The notes beneath the pieces were generated by a model. The model had not been told where the DNA came from, did no database searches, and was given only the letters and a program-made list of their open reading frames with translations. A DNA stretch of 64,000 nucleotides, from the NCBI GenBank assembly GCA_029010495.1, contig JAQXKO010000014.1, positions 62,001 through 126,000 of the forward strand, read 5' to 3'. Numbering within the stretch: the first letter of the stretch is position 1; each line of letters starts with the position of its first letter. Made by a program: the position numbers and the translations under genes. The DNA is from Clostridiales bacterium (GTDB lineage Bacteria > Bacillota > Clostridia > Lachnospirales > Lachnospiraceae). Shown piece by piece: positions 17,353 to 25,376 of this stretch.

Positions 17353-18435
17353 TTAAGCGTTTTCCGCCTCAAACTTTTTCATAAACTCCACAAGAGCCTT
17401 TACGCCCTCAATTGGCATTGCATTATAGATACTTGCACGCATACCGCCTACACTTCTGTGTCCCTTAAGGTTAACAAGACCTGCCTCTGTAGCCTCCTTA
17501 ATAAACTTTGCATCAAGGTCTGCATCGCCTGTTACGAAAGGAACATTCATAAGTGAACGTGAGCCCGGCTCTACGGTTCCCTTAAAGAGCTTTGATGAGT
17601 CGAGGAAATTATATAAAATTTCGGCCTTAGCTTCGTTTCTCTCCTTCATAACCTCAAGACCGCCCTGCTTCTTAATCCATTTGAAAACCTTGCCGCAGAT
17701 ATAAATTCCGTAGCATGGTGGTGTATTGTAAAGAGAATCAGCATCAGCCTGTGTCTTCCACTTAAGCATTGTAGGAGTTCCCGGTAAAACGTCATCTGTA
17801 ATAAGGTCTTCCCTGATAATTGCAATAACAACGCCTGCAGGACCTATATTCTTCTGGGCACCGCCGTAAATAACGCCGTACTTTGTTACGTCCATAGGCT
17901 CAGAAAGAAAACATGATGAAACGTCAGATACGAGAATCTTGCCCTTTGTATTTGGCAATGTCTTAAATTTTGTACCGTAAATTGTATTATTTTCACAAAT
18001 ATAAACATAATCAACATCATCATCAATAGGTAAATCCGAGCAGTCAGGTATATAAGAAAATGTCTTATCCTCTGATGAGGCCACCTTTATTGCCTCGCCG
18101 TAAATTGAAGCCTCCTTATGTGCTCTTTTTGCCCACTGGCCGGTTACGATGTATGCGGCCTTTTTATTCTTCATAAGGTTAAGAGGCACCTGAGCAAACA
18201 TCATGTGTGCACCACCCTGTAAGAACAATACCTTGTAATTGTCAGGAATGTTAAGTAAGTCTCTGAGATCCTGTTCCGCTTCCTTTATGATTGTGTCATA
18301 GACCTTAGAACGATGGCTCATTTCCATTACTGACATACCGCATCCTCTGTAGTCAAGCATTTCCTCCGCTGCCTCTTTTAACACTTCCTCAGGCAATACT
18401 GCAGGACCTGCTGAAAAATTATAAACTCTTGCCAT
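17353..18435 (-). CDS. serC: Phosphoserine aminotransferase
   Basis: A 360-residue class V PLP aminotransferase converting 3-phosphohydroxypyruvate to phosphoserine with glutamate. Visible: NFSAGPAVLPEEVL at the N-terminus, SDVSSCFLSEPMDV, the PLP lysine in YGGAQKNIGPAG, and the C-terminal GHRSVGGMRASIYNAMP phosphate-binding region. ATG at 18435 has AGGAGG 8-9 nt upstream. It is first in the serC-serA operon, with a near-consensus promoter and a structured leader of about 105 nt. A serB-type phosphatase is not in the window. Confidence 0.96.
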   Translation of the reverse strand: MARVYNFSAGPAVLPEEVLKEAAEEMLDYRGCGMSVMEMSHRSKVYDTIIKEAEQDLRDLLNIPDNYKVLFLQGGAHMMFAQVPLNLMKNKKAAYIVTGQWAKRAHKEASIYGEAIKVASSEDKTFSYIPDCSDLPIDDDVDYVYICENNTIYGTKFKTLPNTKGKILVSDVSSCFLSEPMDVTKYGVIYGGAQKNIGPAGVVIAIIREDLITDDVLPGTPTMLKWKTQADADSLYNTPPCYGIYICGKVFKWIKKQGGLEVMKERNEAKAEILYNFLDSSKLFKGTVEPGSRSLMNVPFVTGDADLDAKFIKEATEAGLVNLKGHRSVGGMRASIYNAMPIEGVKALVEFMKKFEAENA

Positions 18436-18476
18436 TTTTTGTTACCTCCTTAGAATATATCGTTATAAATATGGCC

Positions 18477-18526
18477 TCCGGACTTTAAGTATGTGATGTA
18501 GACTCTATCGCATCAGATACACCGGA
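18477..18526 (-). promoter_or_regulatory. Structured 5' leader of serC-serA, possible cis-regulatory RNA
   Basis: On the transcript, outer arms UCCGG (18522-18526) and CCGGA (18477-18481) enclose a longer stem formed by GUAUcUGAUG (18511-18520) and CAUCAcAUAC (18489-18498), nine pairs with one C-C mismatch, closing a 12-nt loop. The element ends about 27 nt before the AGGAGG of serC. No terminator is present, so if regulatory it would act on translation or stability. It matches no riboswitch I can name. Confidence 0.5.
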
Positions 18527-18549
18527 CGTTTATTAATATATCAATGCTA

Positions 18550-18578
18550 AGTATACGTCTGTTATTCCAAAGTGTCAA
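18550..18578 (-). promoter_or_regulatory. Strong promoter of serC-serA
   Basis: Minus strand TTGACA (18573-18578), 17-nt spacer, TATACT (18550-18555), close to the sigma-A consensus. The predicted start (~18543) gives a leader of about 107 nt. Confidence 0.85.
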
Positions 18579-18623
18579 TAAAAACCAACAAACTTTTCTC
18601 AGCTTATTATTTAATATGCAATG

Positions 18624-18681
18624 AAGCCGTTTACCGTGCGACAGATTAATATTTAATTAAGCTGTTTGCCGTACGACAGGT
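18624..18681 (-). repeat. Imperfect direct duplication spanning the 3' end of the GH5 gene
   Basis: A 23-bp segment is present at 18659-18681 (inside the gene, encoding the C-terminal DLSYGKQLN) and again at 18624-18646 (after the stop), 35 bp apart with 4 mismatches. The shift is not a multiple of three, so the second copy is out of frame with the gene. Confidence 0.7.
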
Positions 18682-20605
18682 CAGTTAAGGAAAAGGTTAC
18701 CTTAATTTCGTTTGTGTCCTTAATATCAATATCCTTAAGCTTATATCCTGCTTCATTATCATGAGTTACATCAGAGATAATATTTACTTTTTCACCCAGG
18801 TGTCTGTTTATAATCATATATTTCAGTTCTTCGCCGTTTACTGTTAACCCGCCTTCTGCATTTTTTGTAAGGTTAAGCTTTTTATCGTTTACGGCAATCT
18901 CTTTTATAATTATTTTACCGCCCTTACACAGGGTCTTATCCGACTTTTTATCATGAAGCAATACATCCTGCAAATAAAAGCTGTCAATACTTGACAACGC
19001 ATGCTCTGACAGCTTTATGGTTGCGGTATACATACCGTCCTTTTCAAGAGTCAGGCTTTCCCCTTCATATTCCTGCCAGTTCATTGTTTCAACAAGATAA
19101 AGCTTCAGGTGTGCATAAGGTGAACGCTCCACCTTAACATGTACCGTTCCGGTACCTGTTTCATCTCTAACTGTAATAAAACATTCTCCGCATGACTGAG
19201 GATATACATATCCGTCCGTACCCACAACGGCAACAGTACAGTCTGAGGAGGAAAAGCATAAGTTTATTTTATACAGGGTTACATTAATCTTTGCCGGACC
19301 CCCTCCCTCATACAGCACTATTTCTTTATTTTCAATATTAAGGGAATCGCTCTCCTTATAATTTCTTTTATCAAAGGCGCTCATAATTTCATCGGTAATA
19401 TTCTGCTTAATAAGTCTGCCGTCCCTGCGGTCAAACAGTCCAAAGCCGTATTTACCGTCAAAGCCATTATCCCAATATATCGGTGCCGCTCCGTACTTTA
19501 CACTCATCTCACATAATGTTCTGCAATAATATGCTCTGAATCTGTCATTTTCATTATCTTCATGATTTTTATCTGCCGCACCGTATTCCCCGATTACAAC
19601 AGGATAACCCTTAGTGACAAAAGACTCGTAAAGCTTCTTAAACTGTTCCTCAAGGTACGCCTCACCGCCCCAGCTTCCGGTCTTTGACGAATCCGCATCT
19701 GCGCCAAACTGTGTTGCCGAATACTCACCATCACCGCAGAAGGACCATGGTGTATAGTAATGCACCGAAATCATAATACGCTTTTCGTCATTAGCAACAT
19801 CCTTTGACAGATAAATATCGTCGGGAATAACAAACATATTATTTGAAACAGTATTCTCTATATCGGCATTATATCCCGGAATAAGCACATAACGTCCGGC
19901 GTTATTACCTCCCGTACGTCTTACCGTATTTAAGAATAACTGGTTGTATTTATTTATATTATCATATATTTCCTTACTGCACTCTGCCCTGCCTCCCACT
20001 TCATTCATGGACTCAAATATAAGATGCTCGTCATAATCCTTAAAACGCTCTGCTATCTGCTTCCAAACGGCTTCATATTTTTCCAAAACAGGCTGCTGTT
20101 CCTCAAGCTCCGGCAACAACCAGCTTCCCTGTGTTTCACTGTAGCTGTCCCCATGAATATTGATTATGACAAACATACCGTTTTTATAACAATAGCCTAC
20201 AACCTCTTCTATTCTGTCAAGCCATTCCTTTTCTATAATATAATCAGGGGCTGCTCCCACTCTTCCGATATATGAAACAGGTATTCTGACAGTGTTAAAG
20301 CCTGCATTACGCACAGCCTTAATCAATTCCGGGGTAACGGCAGTGCCGCTCCATGCAGTTTCATATGAACAGCCGTTGGAGGTGCTTTCAAACTGATTAC
20401 CTATGTTCCAGCCCGGACCCATAAGCTCTGTTATTTGTTTACTGCTTATTTCATCCCATACCTTAAGATTATCAGGATTATCATGTTCGTACAGGTATGT
20501 GTTATCCTTATTATCATCCTGCTTTGTATCCGCACATGCAGTAAACAGACAGACAATGGTTAACAGTAACATAATCAAAGCTTTTATTTTAAATCTTTTC
20601 CCCAT
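18653..20605 (-). CDS. Secreted GH5 endoglucanase-family lipoprotein
   Basis: A 650-residue glycoside hydrolase. Signal peptide ends in a lipobox (LFTAC, Cys24), so it is tethered to the outer face of the membrane. The GH5 domain (~55-390) has GWNIGN, the acid/base Asn-Glu pair in FESMNEVGG (Glu202) and the nucleophile in VVIGEYGAAD (Glu340). After it come an Ig-like segment (~410-490, TVAVVGTDGYVYPQSCGE) and a beta-rich C-terminal module resembling a carbohydrate-binding domain (~495-650). Likely cleaves beta-1,4-glucan or related beta-glycans. It diverges from cotJA; no neighbouring sugar transporter is visible. The 3' end carries a short duplication. Confidence 0.9.
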   Translation of the reverse strand: MGKRFKIKALIMLLLTIVCLFTACADTKQDDNKDNTYLYEHDNPDNLKVWDEISSKQITELMGPGWNIGNQFESTSNGCSYETAWSGTAVTPELIKAVRNAGFNTVRIPVSYIGRVGAAPDYIIEKEWLDRIEEVVGYCYKNGMFVIINIHGDSYSETQGSWLLPELEEQQPVLEKYEAVWKQIAERFKDYDEHLIFESMNEVGGRAECSKEIYDNINKYNQLFLNTVRRTGGNNAGRYVLIPGYNADIENTVSNNMFVIPDDIYLSKDVANDEKRIMISVHYYTPWSFCGDGEYSATQFGADADSSKTGSWGGEAYLEEQFKKLYESFVTKGYPVVIGEYGAADKNHEDNENDRFRAYYCRTLCEMSVKYGAAPIYWDNGFDGKYGFGLFDRRDGRLIKQNITDEIMSAFDKRNYKESDSLNIENKEIVLYEGGGPAKINVTLYKINLCFSSSDCTVAVVGTDGYVYPQSCGECFITVRDETGTGTVHVKVERSPYAHLKLYLVETMNWQEYEGESLTLEKDGMYTATIKLSEHALSSIDSFYLQDVLLHDKKSDKTLCKGGKIIIKEIAVNDKKLNLTKNAEGGLTVNGEELKYMIINRHLGEKVNIISDVTHDNEAGYKLKDIDIKDTNEIKVTFSLTDLSYGKQLN

Positions 20606-20762
20606 ACATTCCTCTTTGCAAAATCATTTCTCATTATTAGCTGACAGACATTTCAAGCATAACTGCTTATACTGTCTTTACAATGCCTGTTCAATTTCTA
20701 TTAAATTTACCACAAAACATTATAATAGTCAAACATTTACGCCCTCCTGTTAAAATCCATTC

Positions 20763-20789
20763 ACTTCACAGACGATTATGCATAATATA
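20763..20789 (+). promoter_or_regulatory. Possible sporulation promoter (sigma-K/E-like) of cotJA
   Basis: AC (20763-20764), 16-nt spacer, CATAATATA (20781-20789) fits the sigma-K pattern AC-N16/17-CATANNNTA. It places the start about 22 nt before the ATG. The motif is short and AT-rich, so support is moderate. Confidence 0.45.
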
Positions 20790-20818
20790 TAATAAATAAA
20801 AGCATATAAGGTATTATA

Positions 20819-21049
20819 ATGTATTATCAGAGAAATTATCATACCGGCGCAAATCTGATGCCTCCTCAAAAGGAGTGCTGCCACGGCTTTAGTACATATC
20901 AAAAATCATCAGCCGGTCCAAACGACAATGAGAAAGCCCTGGCGATGGCCTACGTACCATGGCAGACATGGGGCAGCCTTTACTCGCCTGATGAAGCATT
21001 AAAAAACGGTACGGTATTTAAGGATCTGGATAAAAAATTCTGTGGATAA
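20819..21049 (+). CDS. cotJA: Spore coat associated protein CotJA
   Basis: A 76-residue protein with the conserved CotJA core: LAMAYVPWQTWGSLYSPDEAL, then NGTVFKDLDKKF near the C-terminus. CotJA belongs to the spore coat in Bacillus and Clostridia and is normally encoded directly before cotJB and cotJC. Here it stands alone with a strong terminator 11 bp downstream, while cotJB-cotJC lie about 10 kb away on the same strand. AAGG is 7 nt before the ATG. It supports a sporulating ancestry. Confidence 0.9.
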   Translation: MYYQRNYHTGANLMPPQKECCHGFSTYQKSSAGPNDNEKALAMAYVPWQTWGSLYSPDEALKNGTVFKDLDKKFCG

Positions 21050-21060
21050 ACATAATAATA

Positions 21061-21102
21061 AAAACCTTCCTCATCGGAATAATACTCCGATTGGAAGGTT
21101 TT
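21061..21102. terminator. Bidirectional terminator between cotJA and the ECF transporter gene
   Basis: Arms AAAACCTTCC (21061-21070) and GGAAGGTTTT (21093-21102), with an inner ATCGGA/TCCGAT stem. A and T runs serve both convergent genes. Confidence 0.93.
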
Positions 21103-21106
21103 GTTT

Positions 21107-23602
21107 TTAAAAATACCTGACTGCTCTTTCAAGCTTTCGTAAAAACGGCTTGGCCATAACATACAGGAATATAAAAGTAGCCGCTGCCTGAATACAGTCA
21201 TACGGGAAGCCTGCCGCATATGCTGCCAAAATCATTTCTTTATTAACCTCGCCCTGATACATAAGTACCGATGCCGGATTCATTATTGCGCCATAGATAA
21301 TAAAACACATAATGCCTCCTGCCATACATATTGCCAGGCGGTGATTTCTGATGATCTCTACTTTCCCCAGTAAACCGGCTGCCAGTCCGACCATACCCAT
21401 TGCAAACATCTGCCACGGAGTCCACGGTCCCTGCATAAATATTATGTTTGACACAAGCATCGAAAGCATTCCCACCATAAAACCATCAAACGGTCCCAGT
21501 GCAAGTCCGCTTATCGTAACCATCGAAATGACCGGTTTAAAATTCGGAAGCATATAAAATACGACTCTTGAGATAACGGTCAGCGCCGACATCGTAGCAA
21601 TGATAACAAGCTCCGAGTGGCTTCTTCCACGCCTTTCAAATGTGATATAAGAGGGAGTAAGCGCTGCAAACAAAACAGAAAGGGATATAAACGTATAACG
21701 CCTGTTATCAAAATACGTCATTCCCGTATAGATTATCAGCGGAATAAATATTAAAACAGTCAATGCAAACAAAATGCAAAACAAGGTATCCGTTTTTTTT
21801 GCATTTGTCTTTGGTTCATCCGCCTTTTTTGCTTCCTCCTTGCGAATATCAGACCTGTGCGTACTGTCACCCGTGCTTTCCGAAAAAGCAGCCTCCCCGT
21901 TCCTTAAGCAACCATTATTATTTACGGATGCATCGTCATAGCTGCCTTTTTTTTTGAATAGCTTATCATATTCACTTTTATCATCAGTTAACGCCCTGCA
22001 CACCTCCCCGGCATAAATTGCATTTTCCACTATACCTCTCGATGTTTTAATAACGCTTGTCGTAAACAGTCTGTTGTCTGTAAAAAATTTACGCGGTTTA
22101 TCTGTTGTGACAATTTTACCGTCAAATAAAAGGCTGACCGTATCAGCAGTTGATGCTGCAAATTCCAGGTCATGACTTACAATAACAATTGTCTTTCCTA
22201 TCTCCTTAAGCTTGTTAAGGATTTCCCTGAATTCAACAAGAAAGCTTCCGTCCATTCCCTTAGTTGGCTCATCAAGTAAAATAATATCCGCACCGGCAAG
22301 AAGCACCTTGGCAAGTGCAGCCCTTTCAATCTCACCGCCGGACACATCATACGGATGTGAAGCCTTTATCTTTTCAAGCTTCATAATCTCAATAACATCA
22401 TCTACCCTGTCCGATTCACTGCTGCCGGTCAGTTTATTATAATATACCAGCTCCTCATATATGGTATCCCTGCAAAAGCCGGTACGCGGATTCTGAGTAA
22501 GCATCGTAATACTGCCTTCAATTTTCTTTTTACCGAAATAACCGTTTGAAAGACCGCCTGCCAACAATAATAAAAGTGTAGTTTTACCGCTTCCGTTGGC
22601 TCCGATTATATAATGAATCTCTCCTTTATTAACATTCAGATTGATATCCTTTAATATACAGTCAGTCTGATTTTCATATGAATATGAGACATTTTTCAGC
22701 TCTATAACAGGCTTTTCTCTATTTATTTTGTCAAAGCTTAAGCTTTTTTTGTCGTATGATTCAGCCGGGGGCTCATTACTGTCTATTATTATCGGTCCGT
22801 TATGAAGCTTTTCACTAAATTTATCCGTCAGATATTTTCTTGTTGATGATATACTAAGCGGCACCTCTCCTTTCCCGCCCGTACCGAGAAATATTTTTAT
22901 ATACTCGGGCAGTGACTGTATAATACTTCCTCCCTGCCCTGCAAGTCCATACAGCTTATCAGGCATGTCATTGTATATCACTTTGCCTTCTTCAAGAACA
23001 ACTAATCTGTGAGCGCATCCTATCAAATCGGTAAGCCTGTGCTCGCATACAATAACAGTCGTTCCGAAATCCTCATTCAGCCTATTAAGAAGACTGATAA
23101 GCTTTTCACAAGACGACGGGTCAAGCATTGATAACGGCTCATCAAGTATTATCACATCAGGTGATATTGTCATAACCGCTGCCAGCTCTACAATCTGACG
23201 TGTGCCTCCCGACAAAGTATGAAGCTCTCTGTGAAATATATCTGCGATGTCAAAATAAGATGCTGTTTCCGCCACTTTTCTACTAATGTAGTCTATAGGT
23301 TTTCCTTGGTTTTCAAGCCCAAATGCCAGTTCCTGCCATACCTTCTCGCACACTATCATGGCATCTACATCCTGAGCCAGATAACCTATCGGGCTGCTCA
23401 AACCGTCTCTTTCTACACTGCCGGACAATACCCCCGATACGTCATCAGTACTGCATAGAAGTCTTGCCAGTGTTGATTTGCCGGAGCCCGAATTGCCGCA
23501 TATCAGCACAAATTCGCCCGGCTTTATTGACAGATTAATGTTCTTAAGTGCATAGGAGGATAGTTTATCGTATTTATAGCTCAGATTATTTACATTAATC
23601 AT
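21107..23602 (-). CDS. ECF transporter: two ATPase domains fused to an S component
   Basis: An 831-residue fusion. ABC domain 1 (~1-235): Walker A GNSGSGKST, signature LSGGTRQ, Walker B VIILDEP. ABC domain 2 (~300-510): Walker A GANGSGKTT, signature VSGGEIER, Walker B IILLDEP. A charged linker (~520-600) leads to a C-terminal ~225-residue membrane domain with about six helices (…GLALGPFDGFMVGMLSMLVSN, PWTPWQMFAMGMVGLAAGLLG), typical of ECF S components. The first two domains power uptake; the third binds substrate, probably a vitamin. EcfT is encoded immediately upstream (TAA directly abutting ATG, GGAGG ribosome-binding site). The adjacent DUF4430 protein hints at a cobalamin-like ligand, unproven. 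A-A'-S in one chain is unusual. Confidence 0.9.
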   Translation of the reverse strand: MINVNNLSYKYDKLSSYALKNINLSIKPGEFVLICGNSGSGKSTLARLLCSTDDVSGVLSGSVERDGLSSPIGYLAQDVDAMIVCEKVWQELAFGLENQGKPIDYISRKVAETASYFDIADIFHRELHTLSGGTRQIVELAAVMTISPDVIILDEPLSMLDPSSCEKLISLLNRLNEDFGTTVIVCEHRLTDLIGCAHRLVVLEEGKVIYNDMPDKLYGLAGQGGSIIQSLPEYIKIFLGTGGKGEVPLSISSTRKYLTDKFSEKLHNGPIIIDSNEPPAESYDKKSLSFDKINREKPVIELKNVSYSYENQTDCILKDINLNVNKGEIHYIIGANGSGKTTLLLLLAGGLSNGYFGKKKIEGSITMLTQNPRTGFCRDTIYEELVYYNKLTGSSESDRVDDVIEIMKLEKIKASHPYDVSGGEIERAALAKVLLAGADIILLDEPTKGMDGSFLVEFREILNKLKEIGKTIVIVSHDLEFAASTADTVSLLFDGKIVTTDKPRKFFTDNRLFTTSVIKTSRGIVENAIYAGEVCRALTDDKSEYDKLFKKKGSYDDASVNNNGCLRNGEAAFSESTGDSTHRSDIRKEEAKKADEPKTNAKKTDTLFCILFALTVLIFIPLIIYTGMTYFDNRRYTFISLSVLFAALTPSYITFERRGRSHSELVIIATMSALTVISRVVFYMLPNFKPVISMVTISGLALGPFDGFMVGMLSMLVSNIIFMQGPWTPWQMFAMGMVGLAAGLLGKVEIIRNHRLAICMAGGIMCFIIYGAIMNPASVLMYQGEVNKEMILAAYAAGFPYDCIQAAATFIFLYVMAKPFLRKLERAVRYF

Positions 23603-24520
23603 TTATTCCTCCTTTGTAAATCTCTTAATTTTAATTCCCGCCATACAGATGCATACGCAGAGCATGCAAAAAATCATATAACCCATCACAGTCTTTTTTG
23701 CAAAAAGCGAACCGTAAAAAGTCGGAAAAAACCAAAAGTCAAAAACATCATTAAAACTCATGACAAAAAGCAGCATCATTAATAATGTCATTATTATCAT
23801 ATAAATAATGTCATTTTTTTTTACGGAATACAGATGATACCCTGTTCTTCTGTTATTGATTCCGTAGCCTCTGTTTTTCATTGTATATGACTTTATTACG
23901 CCGTGCTCTATTGACCAGGTTACAAGCGAAGACATAACTGCCGATAAAAACATCACCTTCATCCTAAACCCCTTTATCGGTTTAGGATAAAGCATTTTCT
24001 GAGACGTCTTTATTTCATCGGTCTTCTGTCTGAACTCCGGAACAAATCTCAATGTCATGGACAGTACAAGTGACACAGAGGGTGAAACCCTTCCCAAAAG
24101 ATAAAGAATTTTATCAGAAGAAAAAATTCTGTTAAAAACCGCGAACCAGCAGATTACCGCGGCAAACAGCAATGCAGTCATTATTCCGTACACAATTGAT
24201 TCGAATGTTAATGCATTACCGCCCGGCAGATAAAACAGAACCGTTCTCCCCCTGTGATTAAAAAGGGGGTTAATAATAAATGTCAGCAATCCGACAGGAA
24301 TAATAAGCCTGAAGGTCCTAAGCAGCTCGCGACGGCCGCAAATCATATATTCCGAAATAATCGAAAAAAACAAAGAAGCAATTATAACTACCGGGTTTTG
24401 ACAGAACATCGTAAAAAAAAGTACATACAAAAAAAACAAAAGCAAAGTCACCGGATGTACACTGTCAATGTGACCGGACTCAACTCGTATTTCTTTTCTG
24501 CATGTACTCTGATTCTTCAT
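23603..24520 (-). CDS. ecfT: ECF transporter transmembrane component EcfT
   Basis: A 305-residue CbiQ/EcfT-family integral membrane protein with about five to six helices. Between helices lies the coupling region with conserved small/Arg motifs (SLVLSMTLRFVPEFRQKTDEI and KSYTMKNRGYG), which correspond to the ATPase-contacting helices of EcfT. ATG at 24520 is preferred over an in-frame start 22 codons upstream because it avoids overlap with the preceding gene and AAAGGA lies about 12 nt before it. It forms a transporter with the fused A-A'-S protein encoded directly downstream. Confidence 0.88.
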   Translation of the reverse strand: MKNQSTCRKEIRVESGHIDSVHPVTLLLFFLYVLFFTMFCQNPVVIIASLFFSIISEYMICGRRELLRTFRLIIPVGLLTFIINPLFNHRGRTVLFYLPGGNALTFESIVYGIMTALLFAAVICWFAVFNRIFSSDKILYLLGRVSPSVSLVLSMTLRFVPEFRQKTDEIKTSQKMLYPKPIKGFRMKVMFLSAVMSSLVTWSIEHGVIKSYTMKNRGYGINNRRTGYHLYSVKKNDIIYMIIMTLLMMLLFVMSFNDVFDFWFFPTFYGSLFAKKTVMGYMIFCMLCVCICMAGIKIKRFTKEE

Positions 24521-24524
24521 CTGA

Positions 24525-25367
24525 TTATAAATCCTTTCCCAAATCGCAGGTATACCTCCAGCGAATAAAGTCATCCTTTTTAACAATTGAATTGCTACAG
24601 CCTACATTTTCCTTATTACCGTTAACCAGGTATATCCAGCCTGACAGATTACCGCAGTCAAATTCATACAAATCTGCAATTCCCTCAATATATGCGCTGC
24701 CAAGGCCCGTAGCCGATGAATACTCAAGACTTATTTTATATTCTCTGCAAACTCTTTTAAGTATGTCAAATACCGTTTCTCCGCTATAAACTCCCACCTG
24801 ACATTTTTTCAAAATCACACCATCCTTTGGAAGTGTATTTCTGAGTGAAGGATTAAGTCCTTCATAAGAAACCGCCCGGCCGCACTCAATCTCAAAATAG
24901 CAGTAAAAATCATACTGCCTGTCCGGCTCCGGCGTTACGGTTGATGAAACAGCAGGCTTCAATTCACCTGTCGGTACTGTTGTCAGAACAGGCTTTGGAG
25001 TTATTGTCGGACTGACTGTTGCACCTATTGTTACCGGCTGCGAAGTAACTGCAGCAGTAGGATTACCTGAAGGCTTATTGTCTGCCCCGCCATCTTCCTT
25101 CGGAGCACTGACTGATATTTCCGATGTCGGTATTATATCAGGCTCTTTTATAACTGAGGGTATGGGAGTAACAGTTGTATTATCCTCTGCCGTAATACAA
25201 ATAGTAGGAGTATTTTCAACCTCCTGCTCCGTCGGCAGCCCGGCAGATATTCCCGAGGTATTATCATTACCGCTCCTGCCGTGATTATGTGAATCATAAA
25301 AAAATGCTGCTGTCAGAATAATGATTGCCGCCAACGGAAAAATTAGTTTCTTAAGCTTCTTTTTCAT
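24525..25367 (-). CDS. Exported DUF4430-domain protein
   Basis: A 280-residue protein with an N-terminal signal or anchor (~7-26), a long Thr/Pro/Val-rich linker (~30-145) and a C-terminal DUF4430 domain (~185-280) marked by GETVFDILKRVCREYKI, YIEGIADLYEFDCGNLSGWIYLVNG and the terminal DFIRWRYTCDLG. DUF4430 resembles the C-terminal domain of transcobalamin-type proteins and often occurs near ECF transporters in Firmicutes. It is probably a surface ligand-capture partner for the transporter. The start codon has no convincing Shine-Dalgarno sequence and lies 9 bp after the upstream stop, so reinitiation is likely. Confidence 0.82.
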   Translation of the reverse strand: MKKKLKKLIFPLAAIIILTAAFFYDSHNHGRSGNDNTSGISAGLPTEQEVENTPTICITAEDNTTVTPIPSVIKEPDIIPTSEISVSAPKEDGGADNKPSGNPTAAVTSQPVTIGATVSPTITPKPVLTTVPTGELKPAVSSTVTPEPDRQYDFYCYFEIECGRAVSYEGLNPSLRNTLPKDGVILKKCQVGVYSGETVFDILKRVCREYKISLEYSSATGLGSAYIEGIADLYEFDCGNLSGWIYLVNGNKENVGCSNSIVKKDDFIRWRYTCDLGKDL

Positions 25368-25376
25368 TTCGATTAT

